Part shown: positions 38,684-46,157 of the stretch, piece after piece
How positions within the stretch are numbered: position 1 is the stretch's first letter
How the letters are laid out: every line of letters starts with the position of its first letter
Position numbers and translations under genes: made by a program
The notes under the pieces: generated by a model
What the model saw: the letters and a program-made list of their open reading frames with translations, nothing else
What the model was told of the DNA's origin: nothing
Database searches by the model: none
Source of the DNA: Chromatiaceae bacterium
GTDB lineage: Bacteria; Pseudomonadota; Gammaproteobacteria; Chromatiales; Chromatiaceae
Assembly (NCBI GenBank): GCA_027078745.1
Contig: JALWWO010000020.1
Span: forward strand, 214,219 to 278,218
Reading direction: 5' to 3'
Length of the DNA: 64,000 nt

Positions 38684-39517
38684 ATGGCTACGATTCCAAC
38701 ACCTTCCTTGCGCGCCAAGGATTACAAATCCCAGATTCCGCCCGTGTGGTGCCCGGGCTGCGGTCATTTCGCCGTGCTCTCCGCCCTGACCAAGGCCTTC
38801 GCTTATCTCAAGCTGCCTAAGGATCAGCTTGCCCTGGTCTCCGGCATCGGCTGCTCCTCCCGCCTGCCCGCCTATCTGGATACCTACGGATTTCACGGGG
38901 TGCACGGTCGCGCCCTAGCGGTGGCGGCGGGACTCAAGACCGCTCGGCCCGATCTCATTGTGATCGCGGTGGGCGGCGATGGAGATGGCTTCTCCATCGG
39001 GGGCAATCACTTCCTGCATGCCTGCCGGCGCAACATGGATTTCACCTATATCGTGATGGACAACGAAGTCTACGGCATGACCAAGGGGCAGGCCTCTCCC
39101 ACCACCCAGCCGGATTGGACCCGCAGCAAGCTCACCCCCCACGGCACCGGCGTGCGCCGTTTTCAACCGCCGGCTATTGCCCTGGCCGCCGGTGCCAGCT
39201 TCATCGCGCGGGGGTTCTCCGGCGATCCCACAGGCCTGAGCAAGCTGTTCGTGGAGGCGATCCAGCATCCGGGCTTCGCCTTCGTCCATGTGCTCAGCCC
39301 CTGCCAGACCTTCCGACCAGAGCAGCGCGCTTGGAAACAGCAGGTGCATCCCTGTAGCTTGGGCACCGCGGAGGATCCGGCGCGAGCGGCGGAATTGATC
39401 CATCGGGACGACGGCATGGCGCTGGGCGTGCTCTATGCACAACAGCTTCCCGTCTGGCAACCGAAACTGACGCAACGGACCAGTTTGGCCACCATCGAAG
39501 AGGCATTCCGGCTATGA
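38684..39517 (+). CDS. 2-oxoacid:ferredoxin oxidoreductase, beta subunit
   Basis: KorB-type thiamine diphosphate subunit, 277 aa. WCPGCGHFAVL carries two of the cluster-binding cysteines; GIGCSSR and GDGDGFSIGGNHF followed by DNEVYGMTKGQ form the ThDP/Mg site; another Cys lies in SPCQTF. No separate ferredoxin-like delta subunit is present, matching the two-subunit Kor type. It overlaps the ferritin-like gene by ATGA. Confidence 0.92.
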   Translation: MATIPTPSLRAKDYKSQIPPVWCPGCGHFAVLSALTKAFAYLKLPKDQLALVSGIGCSSRLPAYLDTYGFHGVHGRALAVAAGLKTARPDLIVIAVGGDGDGFSIGGNHFLHACRRNMDFTYIVMDNEVYGMTKGQASPTTQPDWTRSKLTPHGTGVRRFQPPAIALAAGASFIARGFSGDPTGLSKLFVEAIQHPGFAFVHVLSPCQTFRPEQRAWKQQVHPCSLGTAEDPARAAELIHRDDGMALGVLYAQQLPVWQPKLTQRTSLATIEEAFRL

Positions 39518-40038
39518 GTCCCAGAGGCCCCGCTCAGATCGAAAGCCCGGGGGAATTCCTGCTCCATTCCCTGGAACTGGAGCGGGAATCGGCCGAGCAC
39601 TACGATCAGTTAGCCCAAAGCATGGCGGTGCACCACAATCCAGAGGTCGCAGCGCTCTTTGAACAGCTGGCTCGGCGCAGCGCCCGTCGCGCTGAGGAGA
39701 TCGAGAGACGCGCTCAGGAGATCCCCTTGCCGGAGCTCGCCCCTTGGGAGTTCAAATGGCATTGTCCGGACCCGCTGCAGGATTGCTTGGAACCAAAAGT
39801 GCATTATCTCATGACGGTCACCGAGGCCCTAGATATCGCCCTGTACAATGAGCGGCGGATTCGAGATTTCTATGCCGCGTTTCTCAGCGCATCGGACATG
39901 CGAGTGCGCGCCCTAGCGGAAGAGATCGCCCGAGAAACCCGCCACCATCTGAACTGGCTAGAAGCATGGCGAGCGGAGCGCGGAATCTTGGGCGAAGAAC
40001 GGATGGAGGACTTGGATCCGCCCAACACACCGGAGTGA
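39514..40038 (+). CDS. ferritin-like (rubrerythrin-type) four-helix protein with a partial metal site
   Basis: The 174-aa protein has four long helices (about 12-38, 43-70, 96-123, 126-155). Helix 1 offers E22/E24 in LELERESAEHY, helix 3 offers E113 in YNERRIRDFY, and helix 4 offers E141 and H144 in ETRHHLNW. Helix 2, where an ExxH is expected, reads QLARRSARRAEEIE and has no His. The site may be mononuclear or vestigial. ATGA overlap with korB argues for a role linked to that enzyme, perhaps oxygen or iron protection, which is inference. Confidence 0.72.
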   Translation: MSPRGPAQIESPGEFLLHSLELERESAEHYDQLAQSMAVHHNPEVAALFEQLARRSARRAEEIERRAQEIPLPELAPWEFKWHCPDPLQDCLEPKVHYLMTVTEALDIALYNERRIRDFYAAFLSASDMRVRALAEEIARETRHHLNWLEAWRAERGILGEERMEDLDPPNTPE

Positions 40039-40047
40039 GCATTGCCC

Positions 40048-40236
40048 ATGATGAAACTACCCTTCAGCACCAAAGCTAAGGAAGTGGCGAATGAACCGCC
40101 CAGCGTCGTGTTTTCCAAGTACTGCGCAGAAGAGTTGGAACGACGCCGAGATGCAGGCAAGGCCGTGAATGAACGCCAGTTCCAAGCCGCGGTGGCGCTT
40201 GCCTTAGAACGATTGCGTCGGGAGGAAGGGCCATGA
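40048..40236 (+). CDS. small hypothetical protein (62 aa)
   Basis: A 62-aa soluble, charged protein (MMKLPFSTKAKEVANEPPSV, then YCAEELERRRDAGKAVNERQ) with a predicted C-terminal helix. I do not recognise it. It is tightly placed between the ferritin-like gene and the ATPase gene, and its stop overlaps the ATPase start by ATGA, so it is probably a translated member of the operon and perhaps a small partner of the ATPase. A TTG at 40042 and a second ATG at 40051 are alternative starts. Confidence 0.6.
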   Translation: MMKLPFSTKAKEVANEPPSVVFSKYCAEELERRRDAGKAVNERQFQAAVALALERLRREEGP

Positions 40237-42107
40237 TCATTCAACGGGTGGAGGCGGAACGCCTCCATCGCTATCGGGTGTTGCGCCTCGCCGATCTGCC
40301 GGAGCAAGGCATCATCGCCTTGAGCGGTGATAACGAAAGCGGCAAGAGCGCTATCGGGGAGATCATCTGCTTCGCCCTGTTCGGGCGCACCTATGCCTTG
40401 GATCGGGACCGCATCGGAAAATTGGTCCACTGGGGCGCCGGCCAAGGTGCGGTAAGCCTGCGTTTTTTAGCGAAGGGCAAGCGCTATCAGGTGAGCCGCC
40501 ATCTGGTGCGCAATGGAGAGCAGTCCGCCCGACTGACCCTGGCCGACACGCCGGAAGAACCCTTGGCCCGCGGGGTAGAAGCAGTGGATCAGGAGATCCG
40601 CAGCTTGCTCGGCTATGGATTCGAGGCCTATATCGAAACCCTCTATCTGGCTCAGCGGGAAATCACCATGCCCCATCCGAAAAATCCAGCGGTGCGGGCC
40701 ATGGTGGGGGTTGCACCCCTGGAACGATGCGCTGCGGAACTCGCCCGAGAGGCGGAGGACAAACGGGAAGAAATCGTCCGCACCGAAGGCCGGATTGCCG
40801 AGCTGGAACAGGAGTTGGAGACCCTGTCTCCGGAACTCTCCCGAGTCGCAGAGATCGAGGACCAGCTCGCGAGCTTTGAAGGTCGGGAGCGGGCGATTGT
40901 GGAACGCATCGTGGCCTTGGAATCCGCCGGAGATCGATATTGCGAACGCTATCGCAGTCGAGGGGCTCAGGGCCTGCGGCGCGCCTTGGCGAGTTTTCTC
41001 GCCAGCATCACCCTGATTGCCTGGTTGGGGCTCCTAGTGCTCTGGGGCATGCTGGGCGTTCAGCCAAACCGCTGGCCCATGCCGGAAATCCGATCTTGGC
41101 TCAGTACCTTGACACCGGAGGGACAATCCCCGGAAACCTTCCTCCTCTATCTCTTAACCATCCTCGGGGGTCTGCTCCTCCTCTGGTGGATCTGGTTGGG
41201 CATTTTGGCCTTTCAGAACCGCCGCCGCCGGCTGGCTGCCCGCCGTCTTTCTCAGGAACTAGACCGGCTGGAAGCCCTGGAAGCTAGCCTGCCCCCGCTG
41301 GGGAAACCGAAGCTGGAAATACCGGAAGAGCCCCTGATCTCAGCGGCTCCCCAGGTGGAAAGGCCGGATGCGGAACGGCGTTCCCGACTGCAACAACGGA
41401 TTCTCAGCCTGGAAGCCACAGCTCCCGAAGTGCGGGCGGCCATCGCCCATGAAATCGCTTGGTTGCGCTACTGTGCTGCTCGGATCCGTGGGGAGCGCGC
41501 CCATCAGATCGCTGCGTTAGAACGGATTCACACGGATCAAATCCGCCATCGAGAACTGAACCGCCGACGGGGAAAACTGCAATCCAAATTACAGGCGTTG
41601 CGGGAGGAAGTAGCGGTTCGCCAGCTCGCTCAAGAACTCCTGGCGGGTGCCGCACAAGCCATGTCTCAGCGGTTCCGGGAACACCTGCGGGGCATGGTGA
41701 GCCAAGCTCTACCTCAGTTCACAGAAGGTCGCTATGATCATTTGGACGTGGATGAACATTTTCAAATCCGGGTGTACTCTCGGGACAAGCGGAATCTGCT
41801 GGATCTGGATGAGATTTCCAGCGGCACCCAGCGTCAGATCATGCTGGCACTGCGCCTGGGGTTAGCCCAAGAACTGGTCTCCCGATTGGTGGGGGAAGCG
41901 CAATTCGTCTTCCTGGATGAACCCTTCGCCTTTTTCGATAGTCGCCGGATGCGAGGTGCGCTCAAAACCCTTTCTGAACTGGGGGGAGAGGTGGTGCAAC
42001 ATTGGGTAGTAGCGCAACGCTTTCCCCAGGATGCGCCCATGGCCTTGGAGATTCCCTGCGGTGGGCATCCAGACAGCTTGGAAATCGGCTATCCAGAGAT
42101 GCATTAG
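40233..42107 (+). CDS. membrane-anchored SMC/RecF-like (YhaN-type) ATPase
   Basis: The 624-aa ABC-class ATPase has its head split in two. Walker A GDNESGKS is at 32-39; the Q-loop region LYLAQRE is near 137-143; the signature SSGTQRQ is at 529-535; Walker B FVFLDEP is at 558-564. The head halves flank helical arms (about 160-245 and 330-475) that are interrupted by two hydrophobic helices (about 251-276 and 302-327). The arms are thus anchored in the membrane rather than joined by a hinge. Family resemblance is to YhaN and RecF-like repair ATPases, but no SbcD-type nuclease is adjacent. The role here is unknown. Confidence 0.8.
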   Translation: MIIQRVEAERLHRYRVLRLADLPEQGIIALSGDNESGKSAIGEIICFALFGRTYALDRDRIGKLVHWGAGQGAVSLRFLAKGKRYQVSRHLVRNGEQSARLTLADTPEEPLARGVEAVDQEIRSLLGYGFEAYIETLYLAQREITMPHPKNPAVRAMVGVAPLERCAAELAREAEDKREEIVRTEGRIAELEQELETLSPELSRVAEIEDQLASFEGRERAIVERIVALESAGDRYCERYRSRGAQGLRRALASFLASITLIAWLGLLVLWGMLGVQPNRWPMPEIRSWLSTLTPEGQSPETFLLYLLTILGGLLLLWWIWLGILAFQNRRRRLAARRLSQELDRLEALEASLPPLGKPKLEIPEEPLISAAPQVERPDAERRSRLQQRILSLEATAPEVRAAIAHEIAWLRYCAARIRGERAHQIAALERIHTDQIRHRELNRRRGKLQSKLQALREEVAVRQLAQELLAGAAQAMSQRFREHLRGMVSQALPQFTEGRYDHLDVDEHFQIRVYSRDKRNLLDLDEISSGTQRQIMLALRLGLAQELVSRLVGEAQFVFLDEPFAFFDSRRMRGALKTLSELGGEVVQHWVVAQRFPQDAPMALEIPCGGHPDSLEIGYPEMH

Positions 42108-42119
42108 GGATGGAGCGCT

Positions 42120-42629
42120 GTGCGCAGACTCTATGTGCTGTTGCCCGATGAAGCCAGCTGCCGGCGGCTGATTCAGGAGCTGGAATCCCAAGCCATCGCC
42201 CACGCCCAATTTCATGTGGTGGCAGGACTGATGCATGCGTTGCAAGGACTCCCTAAAGCCAGCGTCTGGCAGCGCACTGAACTGCGCCGCGGATTGGTAC
42301 GAGGCCTGGTTTTGGGCGGTGGCGCGGGGCTATTGGGTGGCCTGCTCGCGATTGCCTTTCCTCCCCCTGGGGTTTTGCTGGGGATGGAAACTCTGTTGGG
42401 GGGGATGGTCGCTGGTGCGGGTTTCGGTGCGGCGATCAGCGGCCTCATCGGCAGTCAGGAACACAATCGGGAATTCGACCGATTTCAAGACGCCTTAGCG
42501 GCCGGAGAAGTCCTCCTGTTGATCGATGTGCCTCGACATCAAGAAGCGCGGGTGCGGGAACGCATCCAGGCCTTGCACGGCGACTTAGCGGTGATCAGCG
42601 TGGCTAAACCGAAAACGGATAGCATCTGA
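42120..42629 (+). CDS. glycine-rich two-helix membrane protein (DUF1269-like)
   Basis: The 169-aa protein has a cytoplasmic N-terminal alpha/beta segment (MRRLYVLLPDEASCRRLIQE), two adjacent Gly-rich membrane helices (about 58-80 and 85-112; LVLGGGAGLLGGLLAI, LLGGMVAGAGFGAAISGLIG) and a charged tail. The layout resembles DUF1269/glycine-zipper membrane proteins. The start is a GTG with GGAG five bases upstream. It is the last gene of the korAB run, 12 bases after the ATPase. Confidence 0.65.
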   Translation: MRRLYVLLPDEASCRRLIQELESQAIAHAQFHVVAGLMHALQGLPKASVWQRTELRRGLVRGLVLGGGAGLLGGLLAIAFPPPGVLLGMETLLGGMVAGAGFGAAISGLIGSQEHNREFDRFQDALAAGEVLLLIDVPRHQEARVRERIQALHGDLAVISVAKPKTDSI

Positions 42630-42944
42630 CCAATGGATTCCTCCCTGGAGGAACGCTCCAGCGACCGTGCCTCTAGACGCCTTCTTGAAGGCAAACCCAA
42701 CAGCTCGAAACCCGTCGGACAAGCGCTAACGAAAAGAAACGATTCCGTGAAGAACTTGCCCGTGATTGTTCGAAGGGCTTGAGAAACGGCCTGCGGAAAG
42801 CGCAGCCACTTCGAAACAGAAGGCCGCAGGCTGCGATCACTAGGGCGGGGAAAGTCGCGCTGGAAGGCCGACTGACCGAGCTTCCCACCCCGAGTCCCTG
42901 CAATCAGACCGCCCAAAACGCCTTTCCCGCTCCGTTGATAAAGC
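42630..42944. other. gene-free stretch with an inverted repeat
   Basis: About 315 bases between the glycine-rich membrane protein and the YcbK-like gene hold no frame I can support; the overlapping frames read there have mutually inconsistent composition and no family similarity. GCCTGCGG (42789-42796) and CCGCAGGC (42824-42831) form a perfect 8-bp inverted repeat with a 27-base spacer. It may be a decayed gene, an RNA, or the shared 3' region of two convergent units. Confidence 0.4.
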
Positions 42945-43484
42945 TCAGGCGCACCAGCTTCGCACGGGGCCTGTGTCTACGTGAATAAAGCTGGATTTCG
43001 GATAGTAGCCGACTCCCCCGCGGCGGAGGGAAAGGGCGATCTTCCGGAGCCTGCGATTGGAGCAGCCGGGGAGATGGATGTCTACTGCTTGGCCGCGCAT
43101 GTGATAGCTGTGTTTGGCGACCCGTCGAGAGAGCTTGCGCAGCATGGCGTTGGTCTTTGGAGAGCGGTAGGCACTGTGGATCTGGAATTCCCCCTCAGGA
43201 TGTCCCGACTGAATCTGTAATTCGTAGAGGAGATCAAAGAGCTTGGGATCCATGGCGATCGATTGGTTTTCCCGATGGTCCCGCAAGAGATGATTGAGTT
43301 TGTGGAGCGCGTCCCGCTGATAATGATCGCCGATGCGGTAAACGATGCGGAGCCTCTCTCCTGTGTGTAGGTTATGTAGGCTCAGGATGCGTGGTTCGTT
43401 GGAATGGTTCTTTCTCGTTGTAGAAGCAGAAGCAGAAGCCACCGCCATACCCAAGGCGAGGCCAAGGAAATGCCGCCGGTTCAT
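42945..43484 (-). CDS. YcbK-like (DUF882, peptidase M15-type) Tat-exported protein
   Basis: The 179-aa protein has a twin-arginine signal (MNRRHFLGLALG, cleavage near ASASA). A zinc-peptidase-like domain follows, with the ligand set H128, D135 and H168 in SYHMRGQAVDIHLPG and SFIHVDTG. The family is thought to act on peptidoglycan cross-links in the periplasm. The ATG at 43484 was chosen because it places the RR motif at the N-terminus; GGGGGGA lies upstream. Promoters on both strands would share the AT-rich region upstream. Confidence 0.88.
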   Translation of the reverse strand: MNRRHFLGLALGMAVASASASTTRKNHSNEPRILSLHNLHTGERLRIVYRIGDHYQRDALHKLNHLLRDHRENQSIAMDPKLFDLLYELQIQSGHPEGEFQIHSAYRSPKTNAMLRKLSRRVAKHSYHMRGQAVDIHLPGCSNRRLRKIALSLRRGGVGYYPKSSFIHVDTGPVRSWCA

Positions 43485-43585
43485 AGAATCCCCCCGTAGC
43501 GTTGGCGAAAAGTGCGAACGCCGGAATAGTACACAGATCAATCTATGATTTTCAAGAAAGGGTTAGGCGTTTTTTTTATCGTTGA

Positions 43586-43599
43586 TTGATTTATATCAA
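43586..43599. promoter_or_regulatory. FNR/ANR-type binding site, perfect consensus
   Basis: TTGATTTATATCAA matches the FNR/ANR consensus TTGAT-N4-ATCAA at every fixed base. It lies in the AT-rich region between the YcbK-like gene and the gene at 43778, centred at 43592.5. If it activates rightward in class II position, transcription would start near 43634, in front of the structured leader. A sigma-70-like pair TTGATT (43582) and TAGTAT (43605) overlaps it, which would fit repression instead. Confidence 0.6.
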
Positions 43600-43639
43600 C
43601 GGTATAGTATTGAATTAAAAAGAGTTATCTGAGTCCCTG

Positions 43640-43738
43640 CTAAATCTAATCTCATTATTGTGGATTTAGTCTAGAGGCTTTCCCGGCGACGCAATGACTT
43701 TCCCCCATTGCTGAATCCCAGGGGGGAACCCTCGATTC
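43640..43738 (+). promoter_or_regulatory. structured leader upstream of the 43778 gene, possible cis-regulatory RNA
   Basis: Three stems follow one another in the untranslated region: CTAAATC (43640-43646) with GATTTAG (43663-43669), GCAATG (43691-43696) with CATTGC (43706-43711), and GAATC (43713-43717) with GATTC (43734-43738) around a GGGGGGAACCC loop. The local reading GCTGAATCC...GGGGGAACC recalls one arm of ydaO-type (c-di-AMP) riboswitches, but the other arm is not visible. I regard it as an unclassified structured leader. Confidence 0.35.
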
Positions 43739-43777
43739 CCTTTCATTTCAGAAGAAGTACTTACAAGGAATCTTCGG

Positions 43778-44536
43778 ATGAGAGTTTTTGCCGCGATCTT
43801 CCTAGCCCTCGCTCTGCTCTGGGTGTGGCAGGCAACCTATGCCCGAACCTGTCTGGGCCTGATCCCCGCCCTAGGGCTCATTCTCGTGCTGAGCCAATCC
43901 CTGCGATCCTCCCTCCTGCGCCGCCGGATCTGCTTGGCCCAGTGCTGGTTTCAAAGCGACAGTCTGCCCGCTCGGATACTCCGAGGGCGATGGCTAGCGA
44001 CCCTGCGGGCTTTTTGGATCGCCCTGTTTGCCGGCGGGTTCCTGCTTCTACAATTCCCCCTCTGGAGTCCCGCCATGCAGCTCGCCCTGGTAGGAGATAG
44101 CCTATTGCTCTTGCTCTGGATCGTCTTCTTCCGGAACCTTGCCAAGCATTGGTTTCATGCGGAATCCCGAACTCTGTTGATCCAATCCTGGGCAGCCTGG
44201 AGCAACAGCCTGATGATGACGGGCGCCAGTTTGGTCCTGCAACTCTATTCTCCGATCCCAACCTATCTTCGAGCCTCCTTGCGAGCAACCTTAGAGATCG
44301 CCGGTCAACAGGTGGCTGCCAACTGCTCGATGCTGGATCTCCTGATCCGGATCTATGCGCAGAAAGAAGCCCTCTTTTGGTGGCTCATGGTCCAGGGCAG
44401 TGCCCAGCTTCCTCTGCCCCTGGCGCGCTGGAGTGCATGGCTCTTGTTCCTGTTGAGCGGCACCCTCGTGTTCTGGGCCTACAGCCGTTTTCTCGTGCAG
44501 ATGATCTTCTCAGCCCAATCTTCGGATGCACCCTAA
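43778..44536 (+). CDS. hypothetical multi-helix membrane protein
   Basis: The 252-aa protein has about six hydrophobic helices (around 3-20, 26-42, 78-98, 100-118, 138-156 and 218-243) and Arg-rich cytoplasmic loops. I do not recognise a family. Its end overlaps the next gene by 11 bases, so the two are probably coupled. It lies behind the FNR-type site and the structured leader. Confidence 0.65.
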   Translation: MRVFAAIFLALALLWVWQATYARTCLGLIPALGLILVLSQSLRSSLLRRRICLAQCWFQSDSLPARILRGRWLATLRAFWIALFAGGFLLLQFPLWSPAMQLALVGDSLLLLLWIVFFRNLAKHWFHAESRTLLIQSWAAWSNSLMMTGASLVLQLYSPIPTYLRASLRATLEIAGQQVAANCSMLDLLIRIYAQKEALFWWLMVQGSAQLPLPLARWSAWLLFLLSGTLVFWAYSRFLVQMIFSAQSSDAP

Positions 44537-45554
44537 CACACAGAAAAACCGCTTTTGGTCCTTCTTCTGGCTCAGCCTAGCGCTGTTCTTCGCCCTCTAT
44601 CTTTATGCAGAACTGCGGGTGGAAAAGTTGCACCTGGATGCTCAGGGCCGTTTGCACCTAGCACCCTATCTGTCCCCCCGCTGGGATCAGGTGATCACCG
44701 AGCTCTTGGAACGGCAGCATCTGCAGCTCGACAGCGTCAGCCGTGCGGAGATCGCAGCCCAGATCGAAAGGGAAATCGATGGGGCCTTCTCGCCGGTCTA
44801 TCAGCAGATTCCCAAGCTGGCGGACCTGCATTATTCCCTCATCGGAGAATATGCCGAACTCAGCGCCGCTGCTCTCGGGCAATTGCAGGATCGAATCGGA
44901 AGAATCCTGTTTCAGGAAGTGGATTTTCAGCCGCGATTGCAGGAGGCGATGCAGCGAATCTTTGTGCATTCCAGCGCTCAGGTGGAACAAGCCTTGGGAC
45001 AGCTCGGCCAGCAGATCGGCGCGCGCATGCACTTTGATGCGGCAGAAATGCATCTGCTCGCTACGGCCCTGCAACTCAGCCAGAAAACGCTGGAGGCTCG
45101 ATTCGCCTCTTTTTCCTTGGAACTGCGGGGTGCTGGCGCTGCAGGCGGTGCAGCGGCGGGCGCGCTGGTGGTCAAGGCGATCGCGAAGGAGTTGGGGGGA
45201 AAGCTGGCGGGCAAGGCGGCGATCAAAGCCGGCGCCAAGGCGGCCAGCCTGGGAAGCGGGGCCGCCCTGGGTGCTGCGGCCGGTTCCTTTGTGCCCGGTC
45301 TGGGCACAGCCCTAGGGGGGATTCTGGGGGCTGCGCTGGTCTGGGTGGCGACAGATAAGGCAGTGATCGAGGTGGATGAATACTGGAATCGAGAGGCCTT
45401 TGAAGCAGAGATTCGCACCCTAGTGGATGAGGAAAAGCGACGGATCAAGGAGCAATTACAGCAAGCCTATGATCGCTATCTTGCCCAGATCGATGCGGAG
45501 ACTCGGGCAATGCTCGAAAAGATGCGTCCTTTAGACCTCCTGAAACCTCCCTAA
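44526..45554 (+). CDS. hypothetical membrane protein with glycine-zipper region
   Basis: The 342-aa protein has one N-terminal membrane helix (about 11-29), a long helical extracytoplasmic part, and a Gly/Ala-rich block (about 201-280: GAGAAGGAAAGALVVKAI and GSGAALGAAAGSFVPGLG) ending in a possible second membrane hairpin. A charged coiled tail (about 295-342) closes it. Glycine-zipper blocks of this kind insert into membranes and oligomerise. No known family is evident. It overlaps the preceding gene by 11 bases. Confidence 0.65.
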   Translation: MHPNTQKNRFWSFFWLSLALFFALYLYAELRVEKLHLDAQGRLHLAPYLSPRWDQVITELLERQHLQLDSVSRAEIAAQIEREIDGAFSPVYQQIPKLADLHYSLIGEYAELSAAALGQLQDRIGRILFQEVDFQPRLQEAMQRIFVHSSAQVEQALGQLGQQIGARMHFDAAEMHLLATALQLSQKTLEARFASFSLELRGAGAAGGAAAGALVVKAIAKELGGKLAGKAAIKAGAKAASLGSGAALGAAAGSFVPGLGTALGGILGAALVWVATDKAVIEVDEYWNREAFEAEIRTLVDEEKRRIKEQLQQAYDRYLAQIDAETRAMLEKMRPLDLLKPP

Positions 45555-45578
45555 AAAAACGGGGCCAGAGCCCCGTTT
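45552..45578 (-). terminator. intrinsic terminator of the HiPIP gene
   Basis: Read on the minus strand, AAACGGGGC, a TCTG loop and GCCCCGTTT are followed by further T residues (seven T in all). The hairpin is a perfect 9-bp stem at 45557-45578 and lies 21 bases after the HiPIP stop. It overlaps the stop of the plus-strand gene and may slow transcription from that side too. Confidence 0.85.
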
Positions 45579-45599
45579 CCATGTGATTAGCGATCGCGT

Positions 45600-45950
45600 T
45601 TAGCCCTGCTTCAGGGTCCAGGAAGCGCACCAACCATCCTTGTTCACCAGCTTGCCCGGGAAGAGCAGGCAGGGACCCCAGCCCCCCTCCGTGTCTCCCT
45701 GATAGAACTGGCAGTTGTGGCAGAACTGATCGGCCGCCTTCACGCCACCCTTGTCCGTGCGGTTCGCCTGGGTGGCGTCGTGCTTGTATTGAAGAGCCTG
45801 GGCGGCGGGATCAGTCGCCTCATCCAAATGAGGCATCCCCGCTCGGGCGGTATTCATGCCCACCAGATTCAGGACGGGCACTGCTGCCAAGCTACCCACC
45901 ATGAGCTTCATCATTTGCCGACGGCTTTTGTTCATGGGTTCATGAGACAT
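45600..45950 (-). CDS. high-potential iron-sulfur protein (HiPIP)
   Basis: Periplasmic one-electron carrier with a 4Fe-4S cluster at high potential, known from phototrophic and sulfur- or iron-oxidising proteobacteria. The 116 aa have a twin-arginine signal (KSRRQMMKLMVGS, cleavage near ARA). Four cluster cysteines C77, C80, C94 and C108 are spaced C-x2-C-x13-C-x13-C. AAGGAGAT lies before the ATG at 45950. It appears monocistronic, with the tRNA-Leu gene upstream on the same strand and a strong terminator downstream. Confidence 0.94.
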   Translation of the reverse strand: MSHEPMNKSRRQMMKLMVGSLAAVPVLNLVGMNTARAGMPHLDEATDPAAQALQYKHDATQANRTDKGGVKAADQFCHNCQFYQGDTEGGWGPCLLFPGKLVNKDGWCASWTLKQG

Positions 45951-46022
45951 CGCTTCATCTCCTTTATCATATTGGATGGGATCTGCTCTACAGCCCGCAG
46001 ACTCACAGCGCATTGCAGCGCT

Positions 46023-46107
<85 letters not shown>

Positions 46108-46157
46108 TATGGAAAGACTAGTCTAGCTGAAATTTAGTGATTTCGGAATCCTCTTCA

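Noticed and set aside
43690-43740. Resemblance of GCTGAATCC...GGGGGAACC to a c-di-AMP (ydaO) riboswitch
   Set aside because: Only one arm resembles the consensus; the 3' half is missing before the start codon. Kept only as an unclassified structured leader.
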